From positions 62,001-126,000 of the forward strand of contig CANKLE010000005.1 of assembly GCA_947483075.1 (NCBI GenBank): a stretch of DNA of 64,000 nucleotides, in the 5' to 3' direction. The stretch comes from Flavobacteriaceae bacterium (lineage in GTDB: Bacteria; Bacteroidota; Bacteroidia; Flavobacteriales; Flavobacteriaceae). Position numbers and translations under genes: made by a program. Within the stretch, counting starts at the first letter, position 1. Each line of letters opens with the position of its first letter. The notes under the pieces are model-generated. The model saw nothing but the letters and a program-made list of their open reading frames with translations. It was not told where the DNA came from and ran no database searches. Of this stretch, positions 41,846-50,717 are shown one piece after another.

Positions 41846-43959
41846 TAGTGGGGCTGGTGTGCCGATTTTAATAAATCGTTTACCGTTTTTACCGGATTAA
41901 ACGTGAGCAAGGGTACTTCTACAAAAATGGTGAGCCAACGGGCCATGGCTCCATTCCATAATCCTGGTAATTCATAGGCCTTATATGGAATGCCATTTTT
42001 ATTTTTTGATACCACAAAGCCCGTATTTGGATCGATGAATTGAGCCAAATCAAATTTTTCGCCACGGTAATTTTTTAATCCACAGACCAAATCAACTGGA
42101 TTGAAGTGCGTAGCTTGCTGAAGCTGATAAAGCTGATCGGGATTGTGTAAATCTACTTGAGAGGATTCTACAATTTGTAAAGACAAATTGCCTTTCGCAT
42201 TACGAACCCAAAATGGCCCGCCGCCTGGTTCGCCTTCGTTTTTTACCATGCCGCATACCCGTATGGGTCGGTTGATTTTTTCTTTGATGTAGGCCCATTT
42301 GTTCTCGATAGTAAACTTGTAAAAGTCTTCGTTTATCGCACAATTCAAGGTAGATTTTACCCAGTCTACAACTGTTTCTATCTCAAACTCAGATAGGGTT
42401 TGGGAATCTATCTGCTGCAAAAGAGCAAACACTTGTTCTTGTATACTAAGTAAATAACCTGCCAGGGCCTTTTTATAAAAGGCAATTTGATCCCCCTGGT
42501 TTTGGATCACGTTGTCGATGTTTTTAATAAAAACCACATCGGCATCCAATTGGCCTAAATTATGAATTAGGGCGCCGTGCCCAGCTGGCCGGATAACCAA
42601 CTTTTGTTGTTCGTCTCTAAACGGTTCGTGATTGGCCGATACGGCTATTGTATCGGTATGTGAAAATTGGTACGAGTAGTTTACCTGAATCTGTGTTTGT
42701 GTGGCGCGTTCAACAATCGGTTTTACTCGATTTATAACCGATCGAAATAAATGCTCGTGTGTTTGGGTTACGGTAAAATGTAGGTAGGAAACCCCGTTGG
42801 CGCTTGCATAAGTGGCACATTCCTTAAGGTGCTCCTCTATGGGCGTAGCCAAATGGCTCTCATAGGCATGAAATTCTAATACCCCTTTGGGTTTATTTGA
42901 TAAATCTAACTGTGTTGGATGCAATAAATAAACGATCAGTTGGTAATTTTTTTGGTCTTGTTCCCACTGGTGAAAATCAGAAAAATCACCTTGAAGCTGC
43001 GCTTGTATGCTTTTATAAAAAGGAAATTTTTCTATTCCTGCCAAAAAAACAGCCAGTTCATTGTTTCCTGAGCGGTTGATGTAGGCATTTATCGTTTCGT
43101 TTTCGGGTTTAAAATCGGATAGAAATTGGTTCAAAAATTTAAACATCCGACTGGCTGCACCCGAAGCAGGAACAAATTTTTTAAATTTAAAACCGCCCTT
43201 TTTATGATCAAAATTGAGTACTGCCAATTGCAGTTGCTCTTCAGATAACACGAGAATTCCATCGCCTTTGGTGGCTGGGCGAACCAACTGAATTTTTGTG
43301 GTCCCTTGCTTAAGAATAGCAAGTTGTTTGTCGAGGACCTCAAGGGGAATGCCGTGGTTAAGTAGCTGAACAAAATTATGCGCACTAAACCCGAGTGCTT
43401 TGGCTTTTTGGTAGTCCATACAAATTTTTATGGCTGTGCCCAAACGCTCTTCCTTGCTGCCCGATAAGCGAATATACGGTTTTTCGTTGGCCACCAAAGC
43501 CGCTTCAAACTGGGCCATAGCCGCTTCTCTTTGTTCTGGTCTATCTCGTAAATCATCGGCTTCCCAGGGCACATCAATATCGGTGAGAAAAAATAAATCG
43601 TATTTGTGTTTGCGGGCCGCTTTGTCTAATACCGGGTCACAAAACTGGTAATACATCTCAGAATAGACTTTGGTAACCAATACCGTGGTGTCGCAAAAAA
43701 TAAAATCGGAAGCCGTTTGCAAGGCCTTATTTTCGCTTGCTACCTGACCAATGGCTATGGGAAGTAAATCTTCGGGCGTGCATATTTCTTGCTTGGTATC
43801 CCATTTGTGTTGCAAGTATTCACGGGCATATTCGGCCACCCAATGGGTGCCAAAATGTTCGGCCAATTGTTGAGCCAAGGTTGTTTTCCCGGTACTTTCA
43901 GGGCCGTAAACCGCTATTTTGATGAGGCTTGTGGCCTGCTGTTTAAGTTGTTCTTCCAT
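41845..43959 (-). CDS. NadR-like kinase fused to DUF4301
   Basis: A 704-residue fusion. I start it at ATG 43959 (MEEQLKQQATSLIKIAVYG), since an earlier in-frame start would run through the transporter gene with non-family sequence. Residues 15-185 are a NadR-type nucleoside kinase: P-loop GPESTGKTTLAQQ, then CDTTVLVTKVYSE, and FFLTDIDVPWEADDLRDRP. NadR kinases phosphorylate nicotinamide riboside. Residues 195-704 match DUF4301, of unknown function. It overlaps pnuC by 46 bases, so the substrate brought in by PnuC is probably what the kinase acts on. Which ligand (nicotinamide riboside or a thiamine compound) is open. Confidence 0.85.
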   Translation of the reverse strand: MEEQLKQQATSLIKIAVYGPESTGKTTLAQQLAEHFGTHWVAEYAREYLQHKWDTKQEICTPEDLLPIAIGQVASENKALQTASDFIFCDTTVLVTKVYSEMYYQFCDPVLDKAARKHKYDLFFLTDIDVPWEADDLRDRPEQREAAMAQFEAALVANEKPYIRLSGSKEERLGTAIKICMDYQKAKALGFSAHNFVQLLNHGIPLEVLDKQLAILKQGTTKIQLVRPATKGDGILVLSEEQLQLAVLNFDHKKGGFKFKKFVPASGAASRMFKFLNQFLSDFKPENETINAYINRSGNNELAVFLAGIEKFPFYKSIQAQLQGDFSDFHQWEQDQKNYQLIVYLLHPTQLDLSNKPKGVLEFHAYESHLATPIEEHLKECATYASANGVSYLHFTVTQTHEHLFRSVINRVKPIVERATQTQIQVNYSYQFSHTDTIAVSANHEPFRDEQQKLVIRPAGHGALIHNLGQLDADVVFIKNIDNVIQNQGDQIAFYKKALAGYLLSIQEQVFALLQQIDSQTLSEFEIETVVDWVKSTLNCAINEDFYKFTIENKWAYIKEKINRPIRVCGMVKNEGEPGGGPFWVRNAKGNLSLQIVESSQVDLHNPDQLYQLQQATHFNPVDLVCGLKNYRGEKFDLAQFIDPNTGFVVSKNKNGIPYKAYELPGLWNGAMARWLTIFVEVPLLTFNPVKTVNDLLKSAHQPH

Positions 43960-44543
43960 GCGAGGTAACCGTATACGGCGATGATTGTAAAAATAACATA
44001 TTGTAGGCTGGTAAAGGTAAAACCTTTTGCAAAATATAAAGGAATAGAAATTAAATCCCCTGCAATCCAAAACAGCCAATTTTCTATTTTTCGTTTGGCC
44101 ATGAGCCACATGCCTACAAAAAATATGCCTGTAACCCCTGTGTCTACATAAGATGTCCAATGAGTAAACTTTCCGAAAAACAAATAAACCAACACCACAA
44201 ATACAACTGCAGCTGCAAATAACAAGCCCGAATACAGGTACTCTTTGGGTTGCATGCGCGAAATAGGCAATTCGTTTTGTTGGGCATCTTTACGTGTCCA
44301 AAGCGCCCAGCCGTAGATGCTCATAACCACATAATAGACGTTGATGAGCATGTCGCCCAAGAGGTGCCACTTCCACAACAAATACACATAAATCGCGGTG
44401 TTCAATATCCCTGTAGGGAAGACAGCCAGTGTATTTTTTTTGGCGGCCCAAACGCTCCACAACCCAAAGAAAATGGCGGTGAGTTCGAGCGCAATTTCAT
44501 AGGTCGGATAGGTTTTATATTGGGCAAATAAATAATCTAGCAT
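43914..44543 (-). CDS. pnuC: PnuC-family vitamin transporter
   Basis: A 209-residue inner-membrane carrier with about seven hydrophobic segments. The signatures AVFPTGILNTAIYVYLLW, NVYYVVMSIYGWALW and the later WLFWIAGDLISIPLYF are typical of PnuC proteins, which carry nicotinamide riboside (PnuC), thiamine (PnuT) or riboflavin (PnuX) by facilitated diffusion followed by trapping. The kinase gene overlapping its end fits nicotinamide riboside; the TPP-controlled receptor just downstream fits thiamine. The substrate is therefore uncertain. It overlaps the preceding gene by 7 bases. Confidence 0.87.
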   Translation of the reverse strand: MLDYLFAQYKTYPTYEIALELTAIFFGLWSVWAAKKNTLAVFPTGILNTAIYVYLLWKWHLLGDMLINVYYVVMSIYGWALWTRKDAQQNELPISRMQPKEYLYSGLLFAAAVVFVVLVYLFFGKFTHWTSYVDTGVTGIFFVGMWLMAKRKIENWLFWIAGDLISIPLYFAKGFTFTSLQYVIFTIIAVYGYLAWKNNLNSRPQASSK

Positions 44544-45256
44544 GGTTCAAAAAATTGGGAATTATTTTCGAAGGCTGTGCCAATAACTACTATATCTGCT
44601 CCGGCATCAAAGGCCGCTTGAATTTCTTGCTGCGAACGAAGACCGCCGCCTACGATAAGCGGCACCGAGATTGCCTTTGACACAGCTTGTATCATGTCGA
44701 CTGGCACGGGCAACTGAGCGCCACTGCCTGCTTCTAAGTAAATGAGTTTTGCGCCTAAATACTCGCCTGCCTTGGCCGTATGAAGAGCTAATTGCAGGTT
44801 TGTACGTGAAATGGGCTGGGTTTGACTAATGCGCTCCACACTCGTTTCATGTCCGCTTTCGATGAGTAAATATCCGGTTGACATTACCTCTAAATTTAAT
44901 TGCATTAGGGCAGGAACGGCATCTACTTGCTGTTGAATGAGGTAATCTGGATTGCGTCCCGAGAGCAAACTCAAATACAAAATGGCATCGGCTTGGGCAG
45001 AAACTTGAGAGGCGTGCCCCGGGAATAACAGCACGGGCAAGTCGATTGCTTTTTTTAACGCGTTTACCAACTGATCTACTGCCAACAGACTGTGACTGCT
45101 TCCGCCCACTAAAATCAAATTAGCTGGCGAATGTTTAATGGCATGAACAGTACTTTCCCAAGCTTCCCAATTTATTTTTTCGGGATCTAGTAATATGGCC
45201 AACTGTTTTATTCCGTTGGCTTTGTTCAGACAAAGTTGGGTATAGAGTTGGTGCAT
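44537..45256 (-). CDS. Geranylgeranylglyceryl/heptaprenylglyceryl phosphate synthase family protein
   Basis: A 239-residue TIM-barrel prenyltransferase joining a polyprenyl diphosphate to glycerol-1-phosphate, the reaction that begins archaeal-type ether lipids. AILLDPEKINWE opens the barrel, LILVGGSSHS and LYLEAGSGAQLPVP form the glycerol-phosphate region, and VPLIVGGGLRSQQEI with GADIVVIGTAFE close the phosphate site. Bacteroidota members of this family are known; the product made in vivo is not. Its ATG overlaps the upstream stop (TGATG on its strand) and its end overlaps pnuC. Confidence 0.92.
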   Translation of the reverse strand: MHQLYTQLCLNKANGIKQLAILLDPEKINWEAWESTVHAIKHSPANLILVGGSSHSLLAVDQLVNALKKAIDLPVLLFPGHASQVSAQADAILYLSLLSGRNPDYLIQQQVDAVPALMQLNLEVMSTGYLLIESGHETSVERISQTQPISRTNLQLALHTAKAGEYLGAKLIYLEAGSGAQLPVPVDMIQAVSKAISVPLIVGGGLRSQQEIQAAFDAGADIVVIGTAFENNSQFFEPC

Positions 45257-45909
45257 CAGGTCGTTTCAAATGTGTAGACCAACGCATAGTCGGCGAGGAG
45301 TTGATACTGAACTGCGAATTGTCTTGGCAACGAATCTAGGGCAAGTGTGGCGGTAGTTTCTGCCGAAATCAAATCAAATGGTGCCACAAAAATATGGTCT
45401 TTATAACTAATCCCTTCGCGATTGACTACTTTGAATACCGCTTCTTTGGCGCCCCAAATTACCGTAAGGCGTTCGGTCTCGGTTGTTAAATCGGGAGCTA
45501 AAAACTGCAATTCTGTTGCACAAAATTTAGGCCCAATTTTTGCCACTTTATCACGGACTAATTCTACATCAACGCCCACCGCTTGATTACTCACAAGTAC
45601 CACTGCCAATTGGTGGGAATGCGAAATAGAAATGAAATTTCCGTCGCGCAGATGGGGTTTACCGGTCGCGTCGTAATACAAATCGGCATCGGTATAGCCC
45701 AAATGCAAAAGCAACTGACGAACGCTCAAAAAAGCCCGTTGGTGTAACTCTGATTTCATCGATAGCAGACGCGATTCACTTAGATTGGTAAGGGACACAT
45801 TTTTCAACAACGTTTCCTTCGATTCGTCAATTGACCAAACTAGGAGTTGAGTGTGTGCGTTGGGAAAAGTATGCAAATGCAATGGCATATAAAAAAAAGG
45901 GAGTTTCAA
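45256..45909 (-). CDS. 4'-phosphopantetheinyl transferase superfamily protein
   Basis: A 217-residue Sfp-type transferase that moves phosphopantetheine from coenzyme A to carrier proteins. The two signatures are visible: GVDVELVRD (metal-binding Asp/Glu) near residue 108 and WGAKEAVFKVV near 155. Size and motifs match the monomeric Sfp class. A second in-frame ATG (MPLHLHTF) 7 codons downstream is an alternative start. First gene of a tight operon with the prenylglyceryl synthase, pnuC, the kinase/DUF4301 fusion and arfB; its carrier-protein partner is elsewhere. Confidence 0.9.
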   Translation of the reverse strand: MKLPFFYMPLHLHTFPNAHTQLLVWSIDESKETLLKNVSLTNLSESRLLSMKSELHQRAFLSVRQLLLHLGYTDADLYYDATGKPHLRDGNFISISHSHQLAVVLVSNQAVGVDVELVRDKVAKIGPKFCATELQFLAPDLTTETERLTVIWGAKEAVFKVVNREGISYKDHIFVAPFDLISAETTATLALDSLPRQFAVQYQLLADYALVYTFETT

Positions 45910-46039
45910 ATACGATTTCGATAATATAGACTTCTAATTCGTTATTGATTTTTAAAATATTTTGTTGAAAATTAACCGATTACGGAAGTAAACAATTCAC
46001 AAATCAGTTTAAAACTTTTTTTAATCATAAGTTATTGTC

Positions 46040-46047
46040 TAAATTTG
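46040..46047 (+). promoter_or_regulatory. -7 element of ahcY
   Basis: TAAATTTG matches TAnnTTTG exactly and lies 31 bases before the ATG. No SAM or SAH riboswitch was recognised in the 169-base region. Confidence 0.55.
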
Positions 46048-46078
46048 CGCAAAATTTATAAATACAAATATACTATAA

Positions 46079-47395
46079 ATGAGTACTACAACTATGCCTT
46101 ATGTGGCCTACAAAGTAAAAGACATTTCCTTGGCAGCTTGGGGAAGAAAAGAAATTGAATTGGCCGAAGCTGAAATGCCAGGATTAATGGCTTTGCGCAG
46201 CGAATACAAAAATAGCCAACCCCTAAAAGGAGCTCGTATTGCTGGCTGTTTACACATGACCATTCAAACGGCAGTATTAATTGAAACCTTAATTGCCCTG
46301 GGCGCCGAAGTAACTTGGAGCTCTTGTAATATTTTCTCTACCCAAGACCAAGCCGCAGCAGCTATTGCCGCAGCAGGCATTCAAGTTTACGCTTGGAAAG
46401 GACTAAACGAAGAAGATTTTGATTGGTGTATAGAACAAACCTTATTTTTTGGTGAAGACCGTAAGCCGTTGAACATGATCTTGGACGACGGAGGTGATTT
46501 AACCAATATGGTATTTGACCGTTACCCCGAATTGATTGAGGGAATCAAAGGATTGTCAGAAGAAACGACTACAGGCGTGCACCGTTTGTACGAGCGCATG
46601 AAAAATGGCACCTTGTTTATGCCGGCGATCAACGTAAATGACTCTGTAACCAAATCTAAATTTGACAACAAATATGGCTGTAAAGAATCGGCAGTTGATG
46701 CCATTCGTAGAGCGACTGACCTTATGTTGGCCGGGAAACGCGTAGTAGTTTGTGGATATGGTGATGTGGGCAAAGGAACTGCAGCCTCTTTTAGAGGAGC
46801 GGGATCTATTGTAACCGTTACCGAAATTGACCCAATCTGTGCGCTTCAAGCCGCTATGGACGGATTTGAAGTAAAAAAATTAGATACCGTGGTAAGCAAT
46901 GCCGATATCGTGATTACTACTACAGGAAACAAAGATATTGTTGTGGGACGTCATTTTGAAGCGATGAAAGACAAAACCATCGTGTGTAACATTGGCCACT
47001 TTGACAACGAAATTGACATGGCTTGGTTAAACAAAAACCACGGCGCTTCAAAAATTGAAATCAAACCACAGGTTGATAAATATACCTTAAACGGAAAAGA
47101 CATTTTGATCTTGGCCGAAGGACGTTTGGTGAATTTGGGTTGTGCCACCGGACACCCAAGTTTTGTAATGAGTAACTCGTTTACCAACCAAACTTTAGCT
47201 CAAATCGAATTGTGGACCAACAGTGCCGCCTACAACAACGAAGTGTATATGTTACCAAAACACCTCGACGAAAAAGTAGCCGCATTGCACTTGGCCAAAT
47301 TGGGTGTAGAATTAGAAACCCTAAACAATGATCAAGCCGCCTACATTGGCGTAGAAGTTCAAGGGCCATTCAAACCAGAATACTACAGATACTAG
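46079..47395 (+). CDS. ahcY: S-adenosylhomocysteine hydrolase
   Basis: A 438-residue enzyme cleaving S-adenosylhomocysteine to adenosine and homocysteine with bound NAD. Substrate-domain segments ([30 protein letters not shown], the DDGGDLT motif) and the Rossmann [10 protein letters not shown] loop near residue 225 are present; the C-terminal segment ends KPEYYRY as is typical. It regenerates methyl-cycle intermediates. The gene is monocistronic and ends in a strong terminator. Confidence 0.98.
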   Translation: MSTTTMPYVAYKVKDISLAAWGRKEIELAEAEMPGLMALRSEYKNSQPLKGARIAGCLHMTIQTAVLIETLIALGAEVTWSSCNIFSTQDQAAAAIAAAGIQVYAWKGLNEEDFDWCIEQTLFFGEDRKPLNMILDDGGDLTNMVFDRYPELIEGIKGLSEETTTGVHRLYERMKNGTLFMPAINVNDSVTKSKFDNKYGCKESAVDAIRRATDLMLAGKRVVVCGYGDVGKGTAASFRGAGSIVTVTEIDPICALQAAMDGFEVKKLDTVVSNADIVITTTGNKDIVVGRHFEAMKDKTIVCNIGHFDNEIDMAWLNKNHGASKIEIKPQVDKYTLNGKDILILAEGRLVNLGCATGHPSFVMSNSFTNQTLAQIELWTNSAAYNNEVYMLPKHLDEKVAALHLAKLGVELETLNNDQAAYIGVEVQGPFKPEYYRY

Positions 47396-47420
47396 TACTA
47401 AGAATTTAGTATTAAGATAA

Positions 47421-47450
47421 AACCCTTACATTGCTGTAAGGGTTTTTTGT
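47421..47450 (+). terminator. Terminator after ahcY
   Basis: Perfect stem AACCCTTACA / TGTAAGGGTT with a TTGC loop, then T residues. Confidence 0.88.
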
Positions 47451-47479
47451 TTTTTGCCACGAATGCACGAATTATGTAA

Positions 47480-47565
47480 TCCCGAAGCTTCGGAATTCAA
47501 CATTGGCTGGTTGCTAAAATAAGTGGCGGTGATCTCAATTCAATTTTATAACTGCCATATGGCAG
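47480..47565. repeat. Two palindromes between ahcY and the TonB-domain gene
   Basis: CCGAAGCTTCGG (47482-47493) and CTGCCATATGGCAG (47552-47565) are both perfect palindromes lying between two terminators, outside any gene. Confidence 0.55.
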
Positions 47566-47578
47566 ACGAGCAAGCATA

Positions 47579-47610
47579 AAAAAACCCTAGAATTTCTTTA
47601 AGGGTTTTTT
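47579..47610 (-). terminator. Terminator after the TonB-domain gene
   Basis: Stem AAAACCCT / AGGGTTTT around a 12-base loop, with T residues on the minus strand (and a matching run on the plus strand). Confidence 0.7.
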
Positions 47611-47635
47611 ATCCTGTAACTATTTTCTTTGCTTG

Positions 47636-48142
47636 TTAATCATTGAACACCAAAGGTAATTCATACTCGGTTCTCACCGGTTGGTCTTTAATAATCGCCG
47701 GAGACCATTTTGTTTTAATTGATTTGAGCACGCGCTCGATGCTTTTTTTCATGCTGTTGCTCATTGTTTGGTCATTCACTGTAATTGCACTCATTGTGCC
47801 GTCTTTTTCAATTACAAACGAGACATTGATTTTAGCAAATCCTTCGTAATCCATTTCTGAATTGCTAAACTTCGCATTGATTTTAGCATAAAACTTTTCT
47901 AAACCTCCAGGGTATTGAGCGATTTTTTGAAGATCACTTAATTCTACCATTACTTTATTTGCTTCTACTACCGGCAAACTTGCTTTTTTGTTTTTAATCG
48001 TGTCGGTAATTTGTTTAAAATCGACAGATTGGGTGGTTTTTGCCACTATATTTTGACTAAACACCAAAGCAGATAGCAGTATTGCTATAAAAAAAACGTT
48101 ACTTAAAATTGATTTTCTGTTGTTGTTGATTTCTTTTTTCAT
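47636..48142 (-). CDS. Exported TonB C-terminal-domain protein
   Basis: A 168-residue protein with an N-terminal hydrophobic segment (about 15-35) that may be a signal peptide or anchor. Residues about 75-165 resemble the TonB C-terminal domain: YPGGLEKFYAKINAKF, then INVSFVIEKDGTMSAITV and the terminal strand RTEYELPLVF. The proline-rich spacer of true TonB is missing, so it is unlikely to energise a receptor across the periplasm by itself. Stand-alone domains of this kind are frequent in Bacteroidota. It is monocistronic. Confidence 0.8.
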   Translation of the reverse strand: MKKEINNNRKSILSNVFFIAILLSALVFSQNIVAKTTQSVDFKQITDTIKNKKASLPVVEANKVMVELSDLQKIAQYPGGLEKFYAKINAKFSNSEMDYEGFAKINVSFVIEKDGTMSAITVNDQTMSNSMKKSIERVLKSIKTKWSPAIIKDQPVRTEYELPLVFND

Positions 48143-48444
48143 CTTTCAATTTTTTTACTTGTTAATAATTACTTAACTCAAAATGTCATTTGGTAACATT
48201 AAATTAACATTAAGTTTACGTAAAAGTATATAATAAAATGTAACAGCCAACTAATTTGAAGATTTTTTTGCTGTTTTTTTAAGTCCTGAGTTAGGACTTG
48301 AAGAAATTCAAAGTGCATTTTGCCAGAAATACCTGGGCTATTATTGAAGTGTTATGAAAAAACAATTATTTAAACGCCTGATTTTAGTCCAAAAAAAAGC
48401 CCATTCAAATTTGAATGGGCTTTTTTAACCTTTTAAACTAATTC
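48143..48444. other. Intergenic region with no gene
   Basis: About 300 bases between the TonB-domain gene and rpmA. It holds a two-copy direct repeat (TAACATTAAAT / TAACATTAAGT near 48195-48216), a perfect 7-base hairpin AAGTCCT / AGGACTT with a GAGTT loop (48281-48299), and the rpmA terminator. I see no convincing open reading frame or promoter. Confidence 0.6.
48393..48426 (-). terminator. Terminator after rplU-rpmA
   Basis: A perfect palindrome centred between 48409 and 48410 (GCCCATTCAAA / TTTGAATGGGC) with A and T runs outside. Confidence 0.88.
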
Positions 48445-48705
48445 TTATGCTTCGAAAGCTTCGATAGAAACATAGGATTTGTTGTCTTTTTTCTTTTGGA
48501 ACTTCACTACTCCGTCTACTTTAGCGTGCAATGTGTGATCTTTACTGATGTACACATTTTCGCCTGGATTGTGTTTAGAACCTCTTTGTCTTACGATGAT
48601 GTTCCCTGCAATAGCAGCTTGTCCACCAAAAATCTTTACGCCTAAACGTTTCGATTCTGATTCTCTACCATTCTTGGAACTACCGACACCTTTCTTGTGA
48701 GCCAT
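48445..48705 (-). CDS. rpmA: 50S ribosomal protein L27
   Basis: An 86-residue bL27 with the N-terminal [16 protein letters not shown] that reaches the peptidyl-transferase centre, the [10 protein letters not shown] segment and the [15 protein letters not shown] motif. There is no cleavable extension. It follows rplU after 23 bases. Confidence 0.98.
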   Translation of the reverse strand: MAHKKGVGSSKNGRESESKRLGVKIFGGQAAIAGNIIVRQRGSKHNPGENVYISKDHTLHAKVDGVVKFQKKKDNKSYVSIEAFEA

Positions 48706-48728
48706 GACGTATTCGTTTTATATTGTTA

Positions 48729-49154
48729 TTATTCTTGTGTATCTTCTTTTTTAGCTTTTGGCGCTTTTTTTACTTTTGGCGCTTCTACTTCTTCTGCAAC
48801 TGCTTCAACTACTGCTTTTTTTGGAGCAGCTTTTTTAGCTCCTGAAGCAGAAATACCTTCAATTACAATTTGAGTAAGGTACTGTCTGTGCCCGTTTCTC
48901 TTTTTGAATCCTTTTCTTCTTTTCTTTTTGAAAACGATTACTTTGTCTCCTTTTAAGTGTTGTAACACTTTGGCTTCTACTGAAGCACCTTCTATAGCTG
49001 GGGCGCCTAAAGTAATGTTTCCGTTATCGTCTAATAAAAGAACTTTGTCAAAAGAAACTTTTGAACCTTCTTCATTAGCCAAACGGTGAACATAAACCTT
49101 TAAGTCTTTGCTTACTTTAAATTGTTGCCCTGCTATCTCTACGATTGCGTACAT
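48729..49154 (-). CDS. rplU: 50S ribosomal protein L21 with C-terminal extension
   Basis: A 141-residue bL21. The core (residues 1-103) includes IVEIAGQQFKVSKD, the KRRKGFKKRNGHRQ loop that contacts 23S rRNA, and TQIVIEGI. After residue 105 comes a low-complexity Ala/Lys/Glu tail of about 35 residues; many bacteria stop at 103. It leads the L21-L27 operon and has its own promoter at 49188-49217. Confidence 0.97.
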   Translation of the reverse strand: MYAIVEIAGQQFKVSKDLKVYVHRLANEEGSKVSFDKVLLLDDNGNITLGAPAIEGASVEAKVLQHLKGDKVIVFKKKRRKGFKKRNGHRQYLTQIVIEGISASGAKKAAPKKAVVEAVAEEVEAPKVKKAPKAKKEDTQE

Positions 49155-49187
49155 AACAATGATGTTTAGTTAATTATAAAATGGACG

Positions 49188-49217
49188 CAAATATACAACT
49201 TAATCTCAATCATACAA
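49188..49217 (-). promoter_or_regulatory. Promoter of rplU-rpmA
   Basis: On the minus strand TTG (49217-49215), a 19-base spacer and TATATTTG (49195-49188) fit the consensus exactly. Confidence 0.78.
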
Positions 49218-49385
49218 CCCTAGCCTAAAAAAAGTTTGTGAATCACCATTAGGCCGATTTTTTATCCTCGAAATTCAATCCTCCGCCTGCAGCTTGTGCG
49301 CTAAAAAACCCTACTTTTGAGGCACAAAGCGCGCAATTCATTCTGTGCTATTTATGATTTCAACCGCAACTTATTAGTAATTTTT

Positions 49386-50711
49386 ATGAAAAAATACCTT
49401 ATGACGTTAAGCGCATCACTCCTTGTGGGAACGGCAACTACGGCACAAAAAGTAGTCTTTGAAGAACTCACGCTCGACAACGGATTGCACGTAATTTTGC
49501 ACCAAGACAAATCGGCCCCGGTGGTTATTACTTCGGTGATGTACCATGTAGGGTCTAAAGATGAGATGCCCGATCGCACCGGCTTTGCCCACTTTTTTGA
49601 GCATCTACTTTTTGAAGGGACACAAAACATTGGCCGCGGCGAATGGATGAAAATCGTGACCGGAAATGGCGGGGTAAATAACGCCAATACCTCTGATGAC
49701 CGCACTTATTACTACGAAGTGTTTCCGTCGAACAGCTTAGAATTGGGCTTGTGGATGGAAGCCGAACGCATGCTACACCCCGTGATTAATAAGGTGGGAG
49801 TAGATACCCAAAACGAGGTAGTAAAAGAAGAAAAACGACTGCGCATGGACAACCAGCCCTACGGCTGCGTAGTGCGAGAGGTGAAGAAAAACTTGTTCAA
49901 AAATCACCCCTATCGTTGGGAAACCATTGGATCAATGGAGCATTTAGATGCCGCAACTCTAGAAGAATTTCAGGCGTTCAACAAAAAATTCTATGTGCCC
50001 AACAATGCCGTTTTGGTGGTGGCCGGAAATTTTGAAAAAGCCCAAACCATCGAGTGGATTCAAAAATACTACGCCGAAATCCCCAAAGGTGCTGAGCTCA
50101 GCAAAACTCAATTTCCCGAGGAGCCCATTACCCAAACCATCAAGGCGACATATGAAGACCCCAATATTCAAATTCCCATGCTGGTTACCGCCTACCGCAC
50201 GCCTTCGATGAAAAACAGAGAAGCACGTGTCTTAGAAATGATTTCGGGCTTGTTGAGCGACGGAAAAAGTTCGCGTCTCTACAAAAAATTAGTCGACGAG
50301 AAAAAAATGGCCTTGCAAATTGGGGCCTTCAGTTTTAGTCAAGAAGATTATGGGATGTATGTAGTGTATGGTTTGCCGCTAGCGCCCTTTACGATCAATG
50401 ACTTGCAAACCGAGTTTGATGCAGAAATTGCCCTGTTGCAGAACGAGTTGATTTCGGAAAAAGAATTAGAAAAACTCAAAAACAAAATTGAAAGCCAATA
50501 CGTAAACAACAACGCATCCGTAGAAGGAATTGCCGAAAGTTTGGCTTCCTATTACCTGCTCTTTGGCAATGTAAATCTCATTAACACCGACATCGAAACC
50601 TACCGATCGGTAACTCGAGAAGAAATTCAAGCGGTAGCCAAAAAATACTTGGGCAACCAGCAACGCTTGCTGTTAGAGTACCTTCCTGTTCAAGAAAAAC
50701 CGAAAAACTAA
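49386..50711 (+). CDS. M16 zinc peptidase, catalytic member of a pair
   Basis: A 441-residue exported protein. ATG 49386 (MKKYLMTLSASLLVG) is the right start because it opens a signal peptide ending TAQ; an in-frame start at 49317 would bury it. The inverted zinc motif HFFEHLLFEGT (HxxEH) is intact near residue 72, and NEVVKEEKR supplies the third ligand region further on. Together with the following non-catalytic M16 protein it should form a heterodimer, as in M16B peptidases. The site of action is the periplasm or outer membrane. The pair is separated by only 6 bases. Confidence 0.92.
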   Translation: MKKYLMTLSASLLVGTATTAQKVVFEELTLDNGLHVILHQDKSAPVVITSVMYHVGSKDEMPDRTGFAHFFEHLLFEGTQNIGRGEWMKIVTGNGGVNNANTSDDRTYYYEVFPSNSLELGLWMEAERMLHPVINKVGVDTQNEVVKEEKRLRMDNQPYGCVVREVKKNLFKNHPYRWETIGSMEHLDAATLEEFQAFNKKFYVPNNAVLVVAGNFEKAQTIEWIQKYYAEIPKGAELSKTQFPEEPITQTIKATYEDPNIQIPMLVTAYRTPSMKNREARVLEMISGLLSDGKSSRLYKKLVDEKKMALQIGAFSFSQEDYGMYVVYGLPLAPFTINDLQTEFDAEIALLQNELISEKELEKLKNKIESQYVNNNASVEGIAESLASYYLLFGNVNLINTDIETYRSVTREEIQAVAKKYLGNQQRLLLEYLPVQEKPKN

Positions 50712-50717
50712 CACGCC

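Noticed and set aside
43960..44160. A 67-residue extension of the NadR-like fusion protein
   Set aside because: It overlaps pnuC in another frame and has no family resemblance; the ATG at 43959 opens the expected domain.
45910..46078. SAH or SAM riboswitch upstream of ahcY
   Set aside because: The region is AT-rich and shows a -7 element but none of the conserved aptamer segments.
47455..47480. Short repeat CACGAATG / CACGAATT after ahcY
   Set aside because: Only two units with an 8-base period; too little to claim a repeat family.
48355..48429. A 24-codon frame beginning MKKQLFKRL ahead of rpmA
   Set aside because: It runs through the perfect terminator palindrome of rplU-rpmA and has no promoter; chance frame.
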